NCBI RefSeq assembly: GCF_000517125.1
Contig: NZ_KI912155.1
Span: 2,274,696-2,338,695 of the forward strand
Length of the DNA stretch: 64,000 nucleotides
Reading direction: 5' to 3'
Origin: Arthrobacter sp. MA-N2
GTDB taxonomy: Bacteria; Actinomycetota; Actinomycetes; Actinomycetales; Micrococcaceae
Shown here: positions 44,514-53,743 of the stretch, piece by piece
How positions within the stretch are numbered: position 1 is the stretch's first letter
How the letters are laid out: each line of letters starts with the position of its first letter
Position numbers and translations under genes: made by a program
Notes under the pieces: generated by a model
Told to the model about the DNA's origin: nothing
Seen by the model: only the letters and a program-made list of their open reading frames with translations
Database searches by the model: none

Positions 44514-44527
44514 CTACTCGTATGAGT
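44514..44527 (-). promoter_or_regulatory. CGAGTAG/ACTC-N4-GAGT site upstream of the 62-residue gene
   Basis: On the minus strand it reads ACTCATACGAGTAG. It contains the gapped palindrome ACTC-N4-GAGT also seen at 17924-17935, and the CATACGAGTA core also seen at 23646-23655. Confidence 0.35.
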
Positions 44528-44537
44528 TACTAGTGCC

Positions 44538-45842
44538 TCAGGTGCGCGTAAAAACGTCAGGTACGCCATCGCCGTCGTCGTCCCTTTGCTCCTCCGTCGC
44601 AACGCGGCGGTAGTGCCGGTTGCGGGACTTGAGCACGACGGCGGCAAGGACCGCGGCGGTCAGGGAACCGGCGAGGATGGCCAGTTTCGCGTGGTCATCA
44701 TGCGGGGAAGCGGGGCCGAAGCCCAGCTCGGCGATCAGGAGGGAAACCGTGAAGCCGACGCCGGCAAGCATGGCCAACCCTGCGACGTCGATCCACGCGA
44801 GGCCGTCGTCCAGGCGGGCCCGGGTGGTCTTGGTGATGAGGAACGTGGTGCCGAACACTCCCATCGTTTTACCTGCCACCAGTGCAAACACGATGCCCAG
44901 GGCTACCGGATCGCCCAAGGCGGCGCCCAGCCCTTCCGTGCCGCCGATGGCCACCCCGGCGGAGAAGAAAGCGAAGACGGGCACGGCAAAGCCGGCAGAC
45001 AAGGGGCGCAGCCGGTGTTCGAAGCTTTCGGCGAGTCCCGCCGCGGGCTCGCCCTTCTTGCCTGACGCCGCGACGGGTACGGCGAAGCCGAGCAGGACGC
45101 CGGCCACGGTGGCGTGGATTCCCGAAGCATGGACTAAGGCCCAGGTGGCCGCGGCCAAGGGGAGCAACAAGTACCAGCTGCGGATGCGCTTCTGCACGAG
45201 GAAGGCAAAGAGGGCAAATGGCACGGCGGCGGCCAGCAGCAAGAAGGGTTCGAGGCCGCTTGAGTAGAAGAAGGCGATGATGCCGATGGCAATAAGGTCA
45301 TCGACCACGGCCAGTGTCAGCAGGAAGGTCCGCAACGCAGCAGGCAGATGCGTGTTGATGACAGCCAGGACGGCCAGGGCGAAGGCTATGTCCGTCGCCG
45401 TGGGGATGGCCCAACCCCTGAGCGTTTCCGCGCCTGATCCGAGGTTGAAGACGACGTAGATGAGCGCGGGAAGGGCCACGCCGCCCACTGCTGCCGCCAC
45501 CGGGACGATCGCTTTTGCGGGTTTTCGCAACTCGCCGGCCACGAATTCGCGCTTCAGCTCCAGCCCGGCGATGAAGAAGAACAAAGCAAGGAGTCCGTCG
45601 GAGGCCCAGTGGCCCAAGGACAGTTCCAGGTGCCACGGAGCGTAGCCGATCTTCACATCGCGCAGCGCGAAGTAGCCTTCCGCGAGGGGAGAGTTGGCCC
45701 AGACGAGGGCGGCCACCGTGGCGGCGAGCAAGAGCGCGCCGCCGACGGTTTCGGTGCGCAGGATCGCAAGAATCCGTTGGTACTCAGGGAAGCTGGAGCG
45801 GCTGAAAACCCTGGTGGCAGCGGGGTGCGGGCGATTCGCCAT
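44538..45842 (-). CDS. nhaA: Na+/H+ antiporter NhaA
   Basis: The 434-residue inner-membrane antiporter exchanges Na+ for protons. NhaA features are clear: [46 protein letters not shown], and the ion-binding paired Asp in [18 protein letters not shown]. About twelve hydrophobic segments are present. The start is an ATG at 45842 with a GAGGAA site. A 66-bp palindromic repeat lies 122 bp upstream of the start. Confidence 0.96.
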   Translation of the reverse strand: MANRPHPAATRVFSRSSFPEYQRILAILRTETVGGALLLAATVAALVWANSPLAEGYFALRDVKIGYAPWHLELSLGHWASDGLLALFFFIAGLELKREFVAGELRKPAKAIVPVAAAVGGVALPALIYVVFNLGSGAETLRGWAIPTATDIAFALAVLAVINTHLPAALRTFLLTLAVVDDLIAIGIIAFFYSSGLEPFLLLAAAVPFALFAFLVQKRIRSWYLLLPLAAATWALVHASGIHATVAGVLLGFAVPVAASGKKGEPAAGLAESFEHRLRPLSAGFAVPVFAFFSAGVAIGGTEGLGAALGDPVALGIVFALVAGKTMGVFGTTFLITKTTRARLDDGLAWIDVAGLAMLAGVGFTVSLLIAELGFGPASPHDDHAKLAILAGSLTAAVLAAVVLKSRNRHYRRVATEEQRDDDGDGVPDVFTRT

Positions 45843-45964
45843 GGGATTCCTCGGGGAGTTTTCGGGTTCGACAATACCGTTGCCGACCAGTCTTCCCGGC
45901 GCACCTGTGTTTCATTTTAGCGGAAGTTCCGTTTTAGCCGAACGGCACCTACCCCGCCGAGGCC

Positions 45965-46030
45965 CCCAACTAGCTCGCATTTGTTGTCATTATGAGCCGC
46001 CAAAACGACAACTAATGCGAGCTAGTTGGG
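45965..46030. repeat. 66-bp palindromic intergenic repeat, copy 3
   Basis: The arms start with CCCAACTAGCTCGCATTTG and end CGAGCTAGTTGGG. Compared with the copy at 1173, bases at several paired positions have changed on both arms so that pairing is kept. It lies 10 bp downstream of the stop of the minus-strand gene at 46041. Confidence 0.85.
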
Positions 46031-46040
46031 CTGGGGGAGC

Positions 46041-46262
46041 TTAGGTGAGCAACCCCGCGATGCCGATGACCGCCGTCGCGAGTCCGAGCACCATGGAGAT
46101 GGTGACCAGCACAACGTGGACCGTGAGGAACTTCGTGGCCTTTCCGTTGGCGTCGCGGGCACGGGAGTCTGCCATCACGCGGCGCAGGAACTGCGGCCAC
46201 ACGATCAGGGACCACGCCCCCGCGACGATCAGCACAACGTATAGGCCCGCTGCCAGCTTCAC
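46041..46262 (-). CDS. Small membrane protein (SCO4848-like)
   Basis: The 73-residue protein has two hydrophobic helices (LYVVLIVAGAWSLIVWPQFL and VHVVLVTISMVLGLATAVIG) separated by a basic loop (RRVMADSRARD). This matches a small actinobacterial membrane family of unknown function. The GTG start is one base after the stop of the DUF2505 gene, so the two are co-transcribed. Confidence 0.8.
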   Translation of the reverse strand: MKLAAGLYVVLIVAGAWSLIVWPQFLRRVMADSRARDANGKATKFLTVHVVLVTISMVLGLATAVIGIAGLLT

Positions 46263-46263
46263 G

Positions 46264-46761
46264 CTAGTGGCTTTCGAGCCAGGCCTGGGCCTGCTGGGAC
46301 TGGATGTTCAAGGCCTTGCCCACCATCGGCTCGGCCGCCTCGGCGATCTTTCCGCCGAGGAACGGAACCGACGACGTGACGGCACCGTCGAGCTCCACGC
46401 GGGTGTTGCCGCCGTCGACCACGAGGCGCTGCACCGCGGTGACATCAAGCGGGGCACCGGAGATCTTCAGGGAGATGTTGCTGGTCCGGGAGCCATCGGC
46501 CGTCGGGGCATCCCACTTCTCGGTCTGGGTGACAGTCAGCTTCTCGCCCACGAACTTGCGGGCGATCTCCGGGAGGCGCGTAGTGGGCAGAGTGCGGACC
46601 GTGACGGTGGTGAAAGCGCCGGAGGTATCGCCGTCGATCTGGAACGATTCCAAAGTGCCGCCGACATACTCGCTCGTGTGGCGCAGGAAGTCTTCGTCAA
46701 TGAAAGTAGCCGCTACGCGCTCGACGTCGTAGGGCAGGGTGGTGGATGCGTTCAGGGCCAT
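46264..46761 (-). CDS. DUF2505 domain protein (START-like)
   Basis: The 165-residue protein begins MALNASTTLPYDVERVAATFIDEDFLR and contains SFQIDGDTSGAF and TVTQTEKWDAP, the pattern of DUF2505. That family is predicted to adopt a START-like lipid-binding fold. Upstream residues in the open frame are not conserved; the ATG at 46761 has GGAGGA six bases away. It is divergent from mfd. Confidence 0.85.
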   Translation of the reverse strand: MALNASTTLPYDVERVAATFIDEDFLRHTSEYVGGTLESFQIDGDTSGAFTTVTVRTLPTTRLPEIARKFVGEKLTVTQTEKWDAPTADGSRTSNISLKISGAPLDVTAVQRLVVDGGNTRVELDGAVTSSVPFLGGKIAEAAEPMVGKALNIQSQQAQAWLESH

Positions 46762-46918
46762 GGGTCCTCCGTGAATATCTCGGTTGAAAGCTCTTGCGGC
46801 TCCCAAACATCCTACGGTGTGGGCGGGGTAGGCTAGGAACGCCCCGGAATTCGAGAGAATTTCGGGTTTTCGTGTTGCCTTCCCCCATCCGACTTCCCTC
46901 TTCCGAGGAGTGCCATCC

Positions 46919-49900
46919 ATGAGCCCCAAAGGCCAGCCGTCCGCGGTTAACTCCGGAATCAGCCACGTCGACACTGCCGCGTCCCTTGACGGATTGCGGC
47001 GTGCCTTAGGCGAGGACCGGACCTTCGCCCGGGTCAGGCCCGAGGCAACACGCACGTTCGATGAACGCAGCAGCGACTACCAGATCAGCGCCCCTGCGGG
47101 CTTGAGGGCGGCGTTGCTGGCGGAAATGGCCGACGGGCTTGCCGCGCAAGCCGACACCGGTGCAGTGGTATTGGCCGTCACGGCCACGGGACGCGAGGCC
47201 GAGGACCTGACGGCGGCCCTGGCGGCATATCTATCTGCGGACTCGGTGGCGACCTTCCCCAGTTGGGAAACACTGCCGCACGAACGACTCTCGCCGCGCT
47301 CGGACACGGTGGGGCGCCGGCTCTCGGTCCTTCGCCGCTTGGCCCATCCGGAGAGCTCGACGGCGGGTGCCCTGCGGGTGGTCGTGGCGCCGGTTCGCGC
47401 TGTGGTCCAGCCCGTGGTGGCGGGCTTGGGGGAATTGGTCCCGGTGACGTTGACGGTAGGGCAGGAAATGCCCTTCAGCGACGTGGTGCGCCGCCTTGCC
47501 GACGCCGCCTACTCGCGCGTGGACATGGTTACCCACCGGGGTGAGTTCGCCGTCAGGGGCGGTATTCTGGACGTTTTCCCGCCCACCGAAGACCACCCGA
47601 TCAGGGTGGAATTCTTCGGGGACGAGGTGGACCAGATGCGTTGGTTTGCGGTGGCCGACCAGCGTTCGCTCTCCGGTCCGTCGGTGCACCATCCCACCGA
47701 GCTGCACGCCCCGCCATGCCGGGAAATCCTCATTACACCGTCGGTCATGTCCCGGGCGGCGAAGCTTAAAGCGGAGCTGCCCGCCGCTGCAGACATGCTG
47801 GAAAAGATCGCGGGAGGCATCGCCGTCGAAGGCATGGAGTCCCTGGCTCCTGTGCTGGTGGACGCCATGGTGCCTTTCGTGGATCAGTTGCCTGCCGGTT
47901 CGATTGGCGTCGTCATCGAACCGGAGAAGGTCCGCACCCGCGCGCACGACCTCGCGGCAACCAACGAGGAGTTCCTGGAGGCGGCCTGGTCCACCGCGTC
48001 CGACGGCGGGGCCGCACCATTGGATTTGGATACGGTTTTGGGCTCCCAAACCACAGCGGCCCTGCATGCCGCCAGCTTCCAATCCTTGACGGACACCCGA
48101 AGTGCCGCGTTGGCCCACGGGGTTTCCTGGTGGTCCATCACGTCATTGGCGACAGACGAAGAACTGGTCCTCGACATCGACGTCTTGAACCTGCATGCCC
48201 GCGAACCGCGCGGGTATCAGGGCGACGTCGCGGAGATGCTCGAATTCATCGGATCCCACGTACGGGACCAATGGCGCATTGTGGTGGCAACGGACGGGCC
48301 GGGGCCGGCCCAACGCCTCGCCGAGTTGTTCCATGATGCTGAGATTCCCTGTTCCCGCGTCGAATCGCTGGACCACCAGCCGCAGGCCGGGATCATCGAA
48401 GTGACCACGGCCGCCGTCGGACGCGGGTTTGTCCTGGACGGCCTCAAGCTGGGGCTGCTCACGGAAGCGGACCTCCTGGGCCGCACATCGGCCGGGTCCA
48501 CGAAGGACATGCGGCGGATGCCGTCCAAACGACGCAACGCCGTCGACCCCCTCCAACTGCACGCCGGTGACTTCGTGGTGCACGAACAACACGGGATCGG
48601 GAAGTTCGTGGAGCTGATCCAGCGCAAGGTGGCCGGCTCTTCTGCTGGTCCCTCCGGGGGCGACGCCGGTCTTCGCGAGTACCTCGTGCTCGAGTACGCG
48701 GCGTCCAAACGCGGCGCCCCCGGCGACCGGCTTTTCGTGCCGACGGACCAGCTGGACCAGGTGACCCGCTACGTCGGGGGCGACACGCCGTCGTTGAGCA
48801 AAATGGGCGGGGCGGACTGGGCGAGCACCAAATCCAAGGCCCGCAAGGCCGTCAAGGAAATCGCGGGCGAGCTCATTCGGCTGTATTCGGCACGCATGGC
48901 ATCGCGCGGACATGCCTTCGCGCCGGACACGCCGTGGCAGCGGGAGCTCGAGGAAGCTTTCCCGTATGTGGAAACGCCGGACCAGCTCACCACCATCAAC
49001 GAGGTCAAGGCCGACATGGAGCGCGAGATCCCCATGGACCGGCTGGTCTCCGGCGACGTCGGTTACGGGAAGACCGAAATCGCGGTCCGGGCTGCGTTCA
49101 AGGCGGTACAGGACGGCAAACAGGTTGCAGTGCTGGTTCCCACCACGCTGCTTGCCCAACAACACTATGAAACGTTCACTGAGCGCTTCTCCGGTTTTCC
49201 ATTGCGCGTCAAGCCTTTGTCCCGGTTCCAGGGCGCGAAGGAAGCCAAGGAGACCATGGAGGGAGTCAAGAACGGTTCCGTGGACGTGGTCATTGGCACG
49301 CACCGCCTGCTGTCCAAGGACTTCGAGTTCAAGGATCTTGGGCTGGTGATCGTCGATGAGGAGCAGCGCTTCGGTGTGGAGCACAAAGAAGCGCTCAAGA
49401 AGATGCGCACCAACGTGGACGTCCTCGCCATGAGCGCGACGCCCATCCCGCGCACCTTGGAAATGTCCCTCACCGGTATCCGCGAAACGTCCACGCTGGC
49501 TACACCGCCGGAAGAGCGGCACCCGGTGCTGACGTATGTCGGGCCGTTCACCAACAAGCAGACCTCGGCCGCGATCCGGCGTGAACTCATGCGCGAAGGC
49601 CAGGTGTTCTTCGTCCACAACCGCGTGTCCTCGATCGAGCGAATCGCCGCCCAAATCCGCGAACTTGTCCCCGAAGCCCGCGTTGAAGTGGCCCACGGGC
49701 AAATGTCCGAGAGCCGCTTGGAAAAAATCATCGTGGACTTCTGGGAAAAGCGTTTTGACGTCCTGGTCTGCACCACCATCATCGAAACAGGCCTGGATAT
49801 TTCAAACGCCAACACCCTGATTGTGGACGGCGCTGACAAATACGGACTCTCCCAACTCCACCAGCTGCGTGGACGCGTGGGCCGTGGCCGCGAACGCGCC

Positions 49901-50641
49901 TACGCCTACTTCCTGTATCCCTCCGAGAAACCCTTGGGCGAAGTGGCGCTCGAACGGCTCAAAGCCGTCGCGGCCCATAACGAGCTCGGAGCAGGCATGC
50001 AGTTGGCCCTGAAGGACCTTGAAATCCGCGGCGCCGGCAACCTGCTGGGCGGGGAACAGTCCGGGCACATCCAAGGCGTCGGCTTCGATCTGTACATCCG
50101 GCTGGTGGGTGAAGCTGTGGCCGAATACCGTGGCGAGGCCGAAGAGAAGGCCGCTGACATGAAAATCGAGCTGCCCGTCAATGCCCACTTGCCACACGAC
50201 TACGTGCCCGGTGAACGGCTGCGGCTTGAGGCCTACCGGAAGCTGGCTGCGGCCATCACCAACGAGGCCATCGACGAGGTGTTGGCCGAGCTTGTGGACC
50301 GCTACGGTGAGCCGCCGCTGCCCGCGAAGAACCTAATCGCCGTCGCCCGCTTCCGGGTGGGAGCGCGCGAAGCCGGGCTGTCCGACGTCGCGCTCCAGGG
50401 CAACTTCATCCGTTTCTCGCCCGCGCAGCTGCCTGAGTCCAAGGTCATGCGGCTGAACCGCATGTTCCCCGGCTCGCAGGTCAAGCCAGCCCTCGACGCC
50501 GTGCTGATCCCCAAGCCGAAAACGGCAAGGATCGGTGGCCGCGACCTGCAGGACGCCGAGATCCTGGAGTGGGCCAACACCGTGATCGAGGCTGTTTTTG
50601 CGGCTTCGCCGGTTTCGCCCGCTTCGCAGACCGCAGGCTGA
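46919..50641 (+). CDS. mfd: Transcription-repair coupling factor Mfd
   Basis: Mfd removes stalled RNA polymerase at DNA lesions and recruits UvrA. The 1240-residue protein has the UvrB-like N-terminal region (FPSWETLPHERLSPR, HRGEFAVRGGILDVFPP), the RNA polymerase interaction domain (DFVVHEQHGIGKFVE), and the RecG-like translocase. The translocase carries Walker A DVGYGKTEIA, DEEQ box VIVDEEQRFGV, SATPIPRTLEMS and QLRGRVGRG. A C-terminal UvrA-inhibitory domain follows. GAGGAG lies eight bases before the ATG at 46919, favouring this over a GTG nine bases earlier. Confidence 0.97.
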   Translation: MSPKGQPSAVNSGISHVDTAASLDGLRRALGEDRTFARVRPEATRTFDERSSDYQISAPAGLRAALLAEMADGLAAQADTGAVVLAVTATGREAEDLTAALAAYLSADSVATFPSWETLPHERLSPRSDTVGRRLSVLRRLAHPESSTAGALRVVVAPVRAVVQPVVAGLGELVPVTLTVGQEMPFSDVVRRLADAAYSRVDMVTHRGEFAVRGGILDVFPPTEDHPIRVEFFGDEVDQMRWFAVADQRSLSGPSVHHPTELHAPPCREILITPSVMSRAAKLKAELPAAADMLEKIAGGIAVEGMESLAPVLVDAMVPFVDQLPAGSIGVVIEPEKVRTRAHDLAATNEEFLEAAWSTASDGGAAPLDLDTVLGSQTTAALHAASFQSLTDTRSAALAHGVSWWSITSLATDEELVLDIDVLNLHAREPRGYQGDVAEMLEFIGSHVRDQWRIVVATDGPGPAQRLAELFHDAEIPCSRVESLDHQPQAGIIEVTTAAVGRGFVLDGLKLGLLTEADLLGRTSAGSTKDMRRMPSKRRNAVDPLQLHAGDFVVHEQHGIGKFVELIQRKVAGSSAGPSGGDAGLREYLVLEYAASKRGAPGDRLFVPTDQLDQVTRYVGGDTPSLSKMGGADWASTKSKARKAVKEIAGELIRLYSARMASRGHAFAPDTPWQRELEEAFPYVETPDQLTTINEVKADMEREIPMDRLVSGDVGYGKTEIAVRAAFKAVQDGKQVAVLVPTTLLAQQHYETFTERFSGFPLRVKPLSRFQGAKEAKETMEGVKNGSVDVVIGTHRLLSKDFEFKDLGLVIVDEEQRFGVEHKEALKKMRTNVDVLAMSATPIPRTLEMSLTGIRETSTLATPPEERHPVLTYVGPFTNKQTSAAIRRELMREGQVFFVHNRVSSIERIAAQIRELVPEARVEVAHGQMSESRLEKIIVDFWEKRFDVLVCTTIIETGLDISNANTLIVDGADKYGLSQLHQLRGRVGRGRERAYAYFLYPSEKPLGEVALERLKAVAAHNELGAGMQLALKDLEIRGAGNLLGGEQSGHIQGVGFDLYIRLVGEAVAEYRGEAEEKAADMKIELPVNAHLPHDYVPGERLRLEAYRKLAAAITNEAIDEVLAELVDRYGEPPLPAKNLIAVARFRVGAREAGLSDVALQGNFIRFSPAQLPESKVMRLNRMFPGSQVKPALDAVLIPKPKTARIGGRDLQDAEILEWANTVIEAVFAASPVSPASQTAG

Positions 50642-50645
50642 ACCG

Positions 50646-51458
50646 ATGATGGGAGGACACCACGCCGCGTCCGGGGCCGCGGCGTGGGTGGCTATTGCAT
50701 CAACCGGCCCGTACGCCTTGGGATGGTATCCCTTGGACGCCACCGGAATCCTCATCGGAGCGATGACGACGGCGGGAACTGCTTTGGTGTGCGATTGGGA
50801 CCACCGTTCGAGCACCATTGCCCACTCGCTGCCGCCGCTGTCCAACGTGATCGCAGTCGGGATCGAGAAGGCCAGCGGAGGGCACCGGCAGGGCACCCAC
50901 TCATTGTTGGGCGCCTCGGCCTTCGTGGTACTCGCGGCCATGGCTGCCCAATTCCAGCTGGATACTCCCGTGGGCCGTTTGTCAGTGGGCGCCGGGCTGT
51001 TGTGCATGTTCATGATCAACCTGGCCGCCAAGGCCCTCAAGCTGTTCCCGAATACCGGGTGGATCGTGAATTGGGTTTTTGCCCTTGCGATGGCAGGGCT
51101 GGTGACGTGGTTCGCCCCGCATCAGTGGAGCTGGCTGCCCTTGGCCATGCTGACCGGCGTCGCTGTCCACATTGTGGGTGACATGATCACCACCGGGGGA
51201 GTGCCGCTGCTGTGGCCCATCGTCATCAAGCCGCCGAAGTTCTGGCGCAAGCTGCCCCTGGTCAGCGGGATCTGGCGGGCCAATGGCGCATTCTCCATCC
51301 CCTTGCTCGGTAAGGCCGGCTCGCGGCGGGAATGGCTCGTCCTCATACCGGTGGGCGGCTATGCCATGGTTGGACTCGGGCTAGCGGCCTGGGCGCTGAT
51401 CAGGAACAACTGGCCGGCGGTCTTCTCCGCGGTGGGTAGCCTCATTCAGGGTCGTTAG
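50646..51458 (+). CDS. DUF457/YdjM-type membrane-bound metal-dependent hydrolase
   Basis: The 270-residue protein begins MMGGHHAASGAAAWVAI and contains DWDHRSSTIAHSLPP and HRQGTHSLLGAS. These are the His/Asp motifs of the YdjM (LexA-regulated, DUF457) family of predicted membrane hydrolases. Four to five hydrophobic helices are visible. Two ATGs (50646, 50649) are possible; the gene starts 4 bp after mfd. The substrate is unknown. Confidence 0.85.
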   Translation: MMGGHHAASGAAAWVAIASTGPYALGWYPLDATGILIGAMTTAGTALVCDWDHRSSTIAHSLPPLSNVIAVGIEKASGGHRQGTHSLLGASAFVVLAAMAAQFQLDTPVGRLSVGAGLLCMFMINLAAKALKLFPNTGWIVNWVFALAMAGLVTWFAPHQWSWLPLAMLTGVAVHIVGDMITTGGVPLLWPIVIKPPKFWRKLPLVSGIWRANGAFSIPLLGKAGSRREWLVLIPVGGYAMVGLGLAAWALIRNNWPAVFSAVGSLIQGR

Positions 51459-51472
51459 GGCAGCCGTCCTTA

Positions 51473-51514
51473 AACAGCTGTGGCCCCGGACCAGAGTCCG
51501 GGGCCACAGCTGTT
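51473..51514. terminator. Strong bidirectional terminator
   Basis: A perfect 19-bp stem begins AACAGCTGTGGCCCCGGAC and closes on a four-base CAGA loop. It lies between two convergent genes. Confidence 0.9.
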
Positions 51515-51524
51515 GAGCCAAGTC

Positions 51525-51752
51525 TTAGCTTTCGCCGATCGAGTTGGAGCGGCCGAGGATGGTCTGCGGGATCCAGAAGGCAAGGCCAACAAGCCCCAGG
51601 CAGATGGCCATCGGCCACGTGTTTTCGAGCGTCAGGAAGGACAGCGAATAGATGCCGCCGAGGAAGAGGACCATGATGATCACGAAGATCAAAATGCTTT
51701 GGCCCAAGGGATTTTCTCTTTCGACAGGCTTGCTGACATCGTTCTGGGACAT
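51525..51752 (-). CDS. Small two-helix membrane protein
   Basis: The 75-residue protein has a charged N-terminus (MSQNDVSKPVEREN) and two membrane helices (ILIFVIIMVLFLGGIYSL and WPMAICLGLVGLAFWIP). A perfect GGAGG four bases before the start supports expression. The family is not recognised beyond being a small actinobacterial membrane protein. Confidence 0.75.
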   Translation of the reverse strand: MSQNDVSKPVERENPLGQSILIFVIIMVLFLGGIYSLSFLTLENTWPMAICLGLVGLAFWIPQTILGRSNSIGES

Positions 51753-51821
51753 GTTTCCTCCTCGGCCCCGGGGGGGCTCAAAAACTATGGCGGCTGCCGG
51801 GCCGGTCAGTACTGGGTAAAT

Positions 51822-52526
51822 TCAGTACGCGGATGAACCTTGTTCACCCTTGACGATGGCAATTCCGGAGCTCGCACCGATACGTGTTGCACCAGCAGCA
51901 ATCATAGCCTGTGCGTCGGCCAAGGAACGCACTCCACCGGAGGCTTTGACTCCCAGGTCAGGGCCAACTGTCTTGCGCATGAGGGCTACGTCTTCAACCG
52001 TGGCGCCCCCACCATTGAACCCGGTTGACGTCTTGACGAAGTCTGCTCCCGCCTCTACGGATGCCGCGCAAGCCAAGATTTTCTGCTCGTCATTCAAAAG
52101 GGAGGTCTCGATGATGACCTTCAGGATCGCTCCGCCGGCGTGGACCGCTTCCGCGACCGTCGTGATGTCATCCACCAGCGCGCCTTTGTCTCCGGCGCGC
52201 GCTGCGGCGATGTTGATCACCATGTCTATTTCATCTGCACCGTCCAGTACGGCCCCCCGGGCTTCAAATGCCTTGACGTCGCTGGGTGTTGCACCCAGAG
52301 GGAAGCCAACCACCGAGCACGTGAGCACCCCGGAACCCTTGAGGGCCTTCGTGACGGTCTTGACCCACAGCGGATTGACGCACACCGACTTGAACTTGTA
52401 CTCGACCGCTTCCGCGCAGATCTGGCGCACTTCGGCCTCGCTGGCCTCTGGCTTGAGAAGAGTGTGGTCGATGTAGGAAGCGATGCTTGCGCTGTTGTCC
52501 AGTGCGGTGGAGGCTTCGTTGCTCAT
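51822..52526 (-). CDS. deoC: Deoxyribose-phosphate aldolase
   Basis: DeoC cleaves 2-deoxyribose-5-phosphate to acetaldehyde and glyceraldehyde-3-phosphate in deoxynucleoside breakdown. The 234-residue class I aldolase has [23 protein letters not shown], the FVKTSTGF active-site segment and the Schiff-base Lys in [11 protein letters not shown]. The ATG at 52526 has a GGAAGGA site. Confidence 0.96.
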   Translation of the reverse strand: MSNEASTALDNSASIASYIDHTLLKPEASEAEVRQICAEAVEYKFKSVCVNPLWVKTVTKALKGSGVLTCSVVGFPLGATPSDVKAFEARGAVLDGADEIDMVINIAAARAGDKGALVDDITTVAEAVHAGGAILKVIIETSLLNDEQKILACAASVEAGADFVKTSTGFNGGGATVEDVALMRKTVGPDLGVKASGGVRSLADAQAMIAAGATRIGASSGIAIVKGEQGSSAY

Positions 52527-52662
52527 GGAGGTCCTTCCGTGGCGGGCCCGGTGGCTTCGCGCCGCAAGGGTCGCGGCTCGTCAAATGACCATCTTGCCAC
52601 ACTGCCCCGCCGCCGTGGAGGCTCCCCCGAAGAGGGTGGGGCGGCCTCGCCGCAGGACCTGC

Positions 52663-53565
52663 TCAGGCGGCTGCGATGGTGGACTGCGCCGGTTGTGCCG
52701 GCCGAGCGATGCGGTGCCTCGCGTCTTCCTCAAGGCGGGCGGCGCAGTGTGCCGCTGCGGCGTCGGAGGACAAGACGAGGCCCGGTCGCAGGCCGTCCCG
52801 GGAGGCGGCGTCGCCGATCGCCCAGATGCCTGCCACGGAGGTGGCGAAGTCGCGTCCAACCCGGATGCCGCCGTCGGAAGCTGTTTGCAGGCCGGCGGTT
52901 TCTGCGAGCCCGTTGCGGGGGAGGCGTTCCTCGGCCAGCACCACCAGATCGCCGTTCATGCTGCTGCCATCCTCGAACACGATGCCGGTAGCTGGCAGTG
53001 CCGAACCTGCGGCCGAGGGTATGACAGCGGCGGGACGAACGGTGGTGCGGATGGGGCGCACACCTCGGGCACGGAGTACGGCTTCGGCCTGGCCGGCTGC
53101 CGGGCCTGTGCCTACCAAAATTCCCAGGGGTCGACGGCCCAGGACGCGGGCGATGTCCGTGACCGCGGTCCCGATCTGCTCGGCGTCGTCGATCGTGGAG
53201 TAACTCAGGCTGCGGGAAGCTCCCTGGACCGGCGGAGACACCGGCGCGGAACCAGTGGCAATCACCAGCTGGTCGTAGGGGAACTCCAAGCCTTCGCTGG
53301 TGGTGACCGTACGGGCCTGGGCATCGATGAAGCTTGCAGCCTGGCCGAAACGGACGGAGACCTCGGGGAGGGCAGCCAGCTCCAGGAGCGTTTCGGGGCA
53401 CTCGTCCCGGTTGCTCAGGACGGTGATGGTCCCGTTGAATGCTGCGGCTCCCGGCTGCCGTGACGTTTCGCCGGTCTCCGCCAGCCGTCGGACGAGGGCC
53501 TGGGCCGCGGGCCCGGCTCCAGCGATGACGAGGTGGATGGTGTCGGCGGACGGGGTGGTGGACAT
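52663..53565 (-). CDS. FAD-dependent pyridine nucleotide oxidoreductase (NirB-N-terminal-like)
   Basis: The 300-residue protein has the FAD-binding VIAGAGPAAQALVRRL, an LVIATGSAP motif, a weakened second nucleotide site (ILVGTGPAAGQ) and the C-terminal WAIGDAA FAD contact. It corresponds to the flavin half of NirB-type reductases without any iron-sulfur or siroheme domains. Its place next to the nitrite genes suggests electron delivery to nitrate or nitrite reductase. That role is inferred. The ATG has AAGGGA six bases upstream. Confidence 0.8.
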   Translation of the reverse strand: MSTTPSADTIHLVIAGAGPAAQALVRRLAETGETSRQPGAAAFNGTITVLSNRDECPETLLELAALPEVSVRFGQAASFIDAQARTVTTSEGLEFPYDQLVIATGSAPVSPPVQGASRSLSYSTIDDAEQIGTAVTDIARVLGRRPLGILVGTGPAAGQAEAVLRARGVRPIRTTVRPAAVIPSAAGSALPATGIVFEDGSSMNGDLVVLAEERLPRNGLAETAGLQTASDGGIRVGRDFATSVAGIWAIGDAASRDGLRPGLVLSSDAAAAHCAARLEEDARHRIARPAQPAQSTIAAA

Positions 53566-53743
53566 GGGGGGTCCCTTCGCTGAACTGAACTGAGCCGTGG
53601 TGGATGTGCCTGTGCCCAGCGTAGGCGCGGGGTTTTTCGGTGGTGTTTCGCCCTTGTTGCCGTTTCGCGGCCTCCCGTTCCCTGATGGTTACCGGCCGGT
53701 AATGAGGTGCATCACATCAGGGAGTGGCTGCGCGTCGAAGGAG

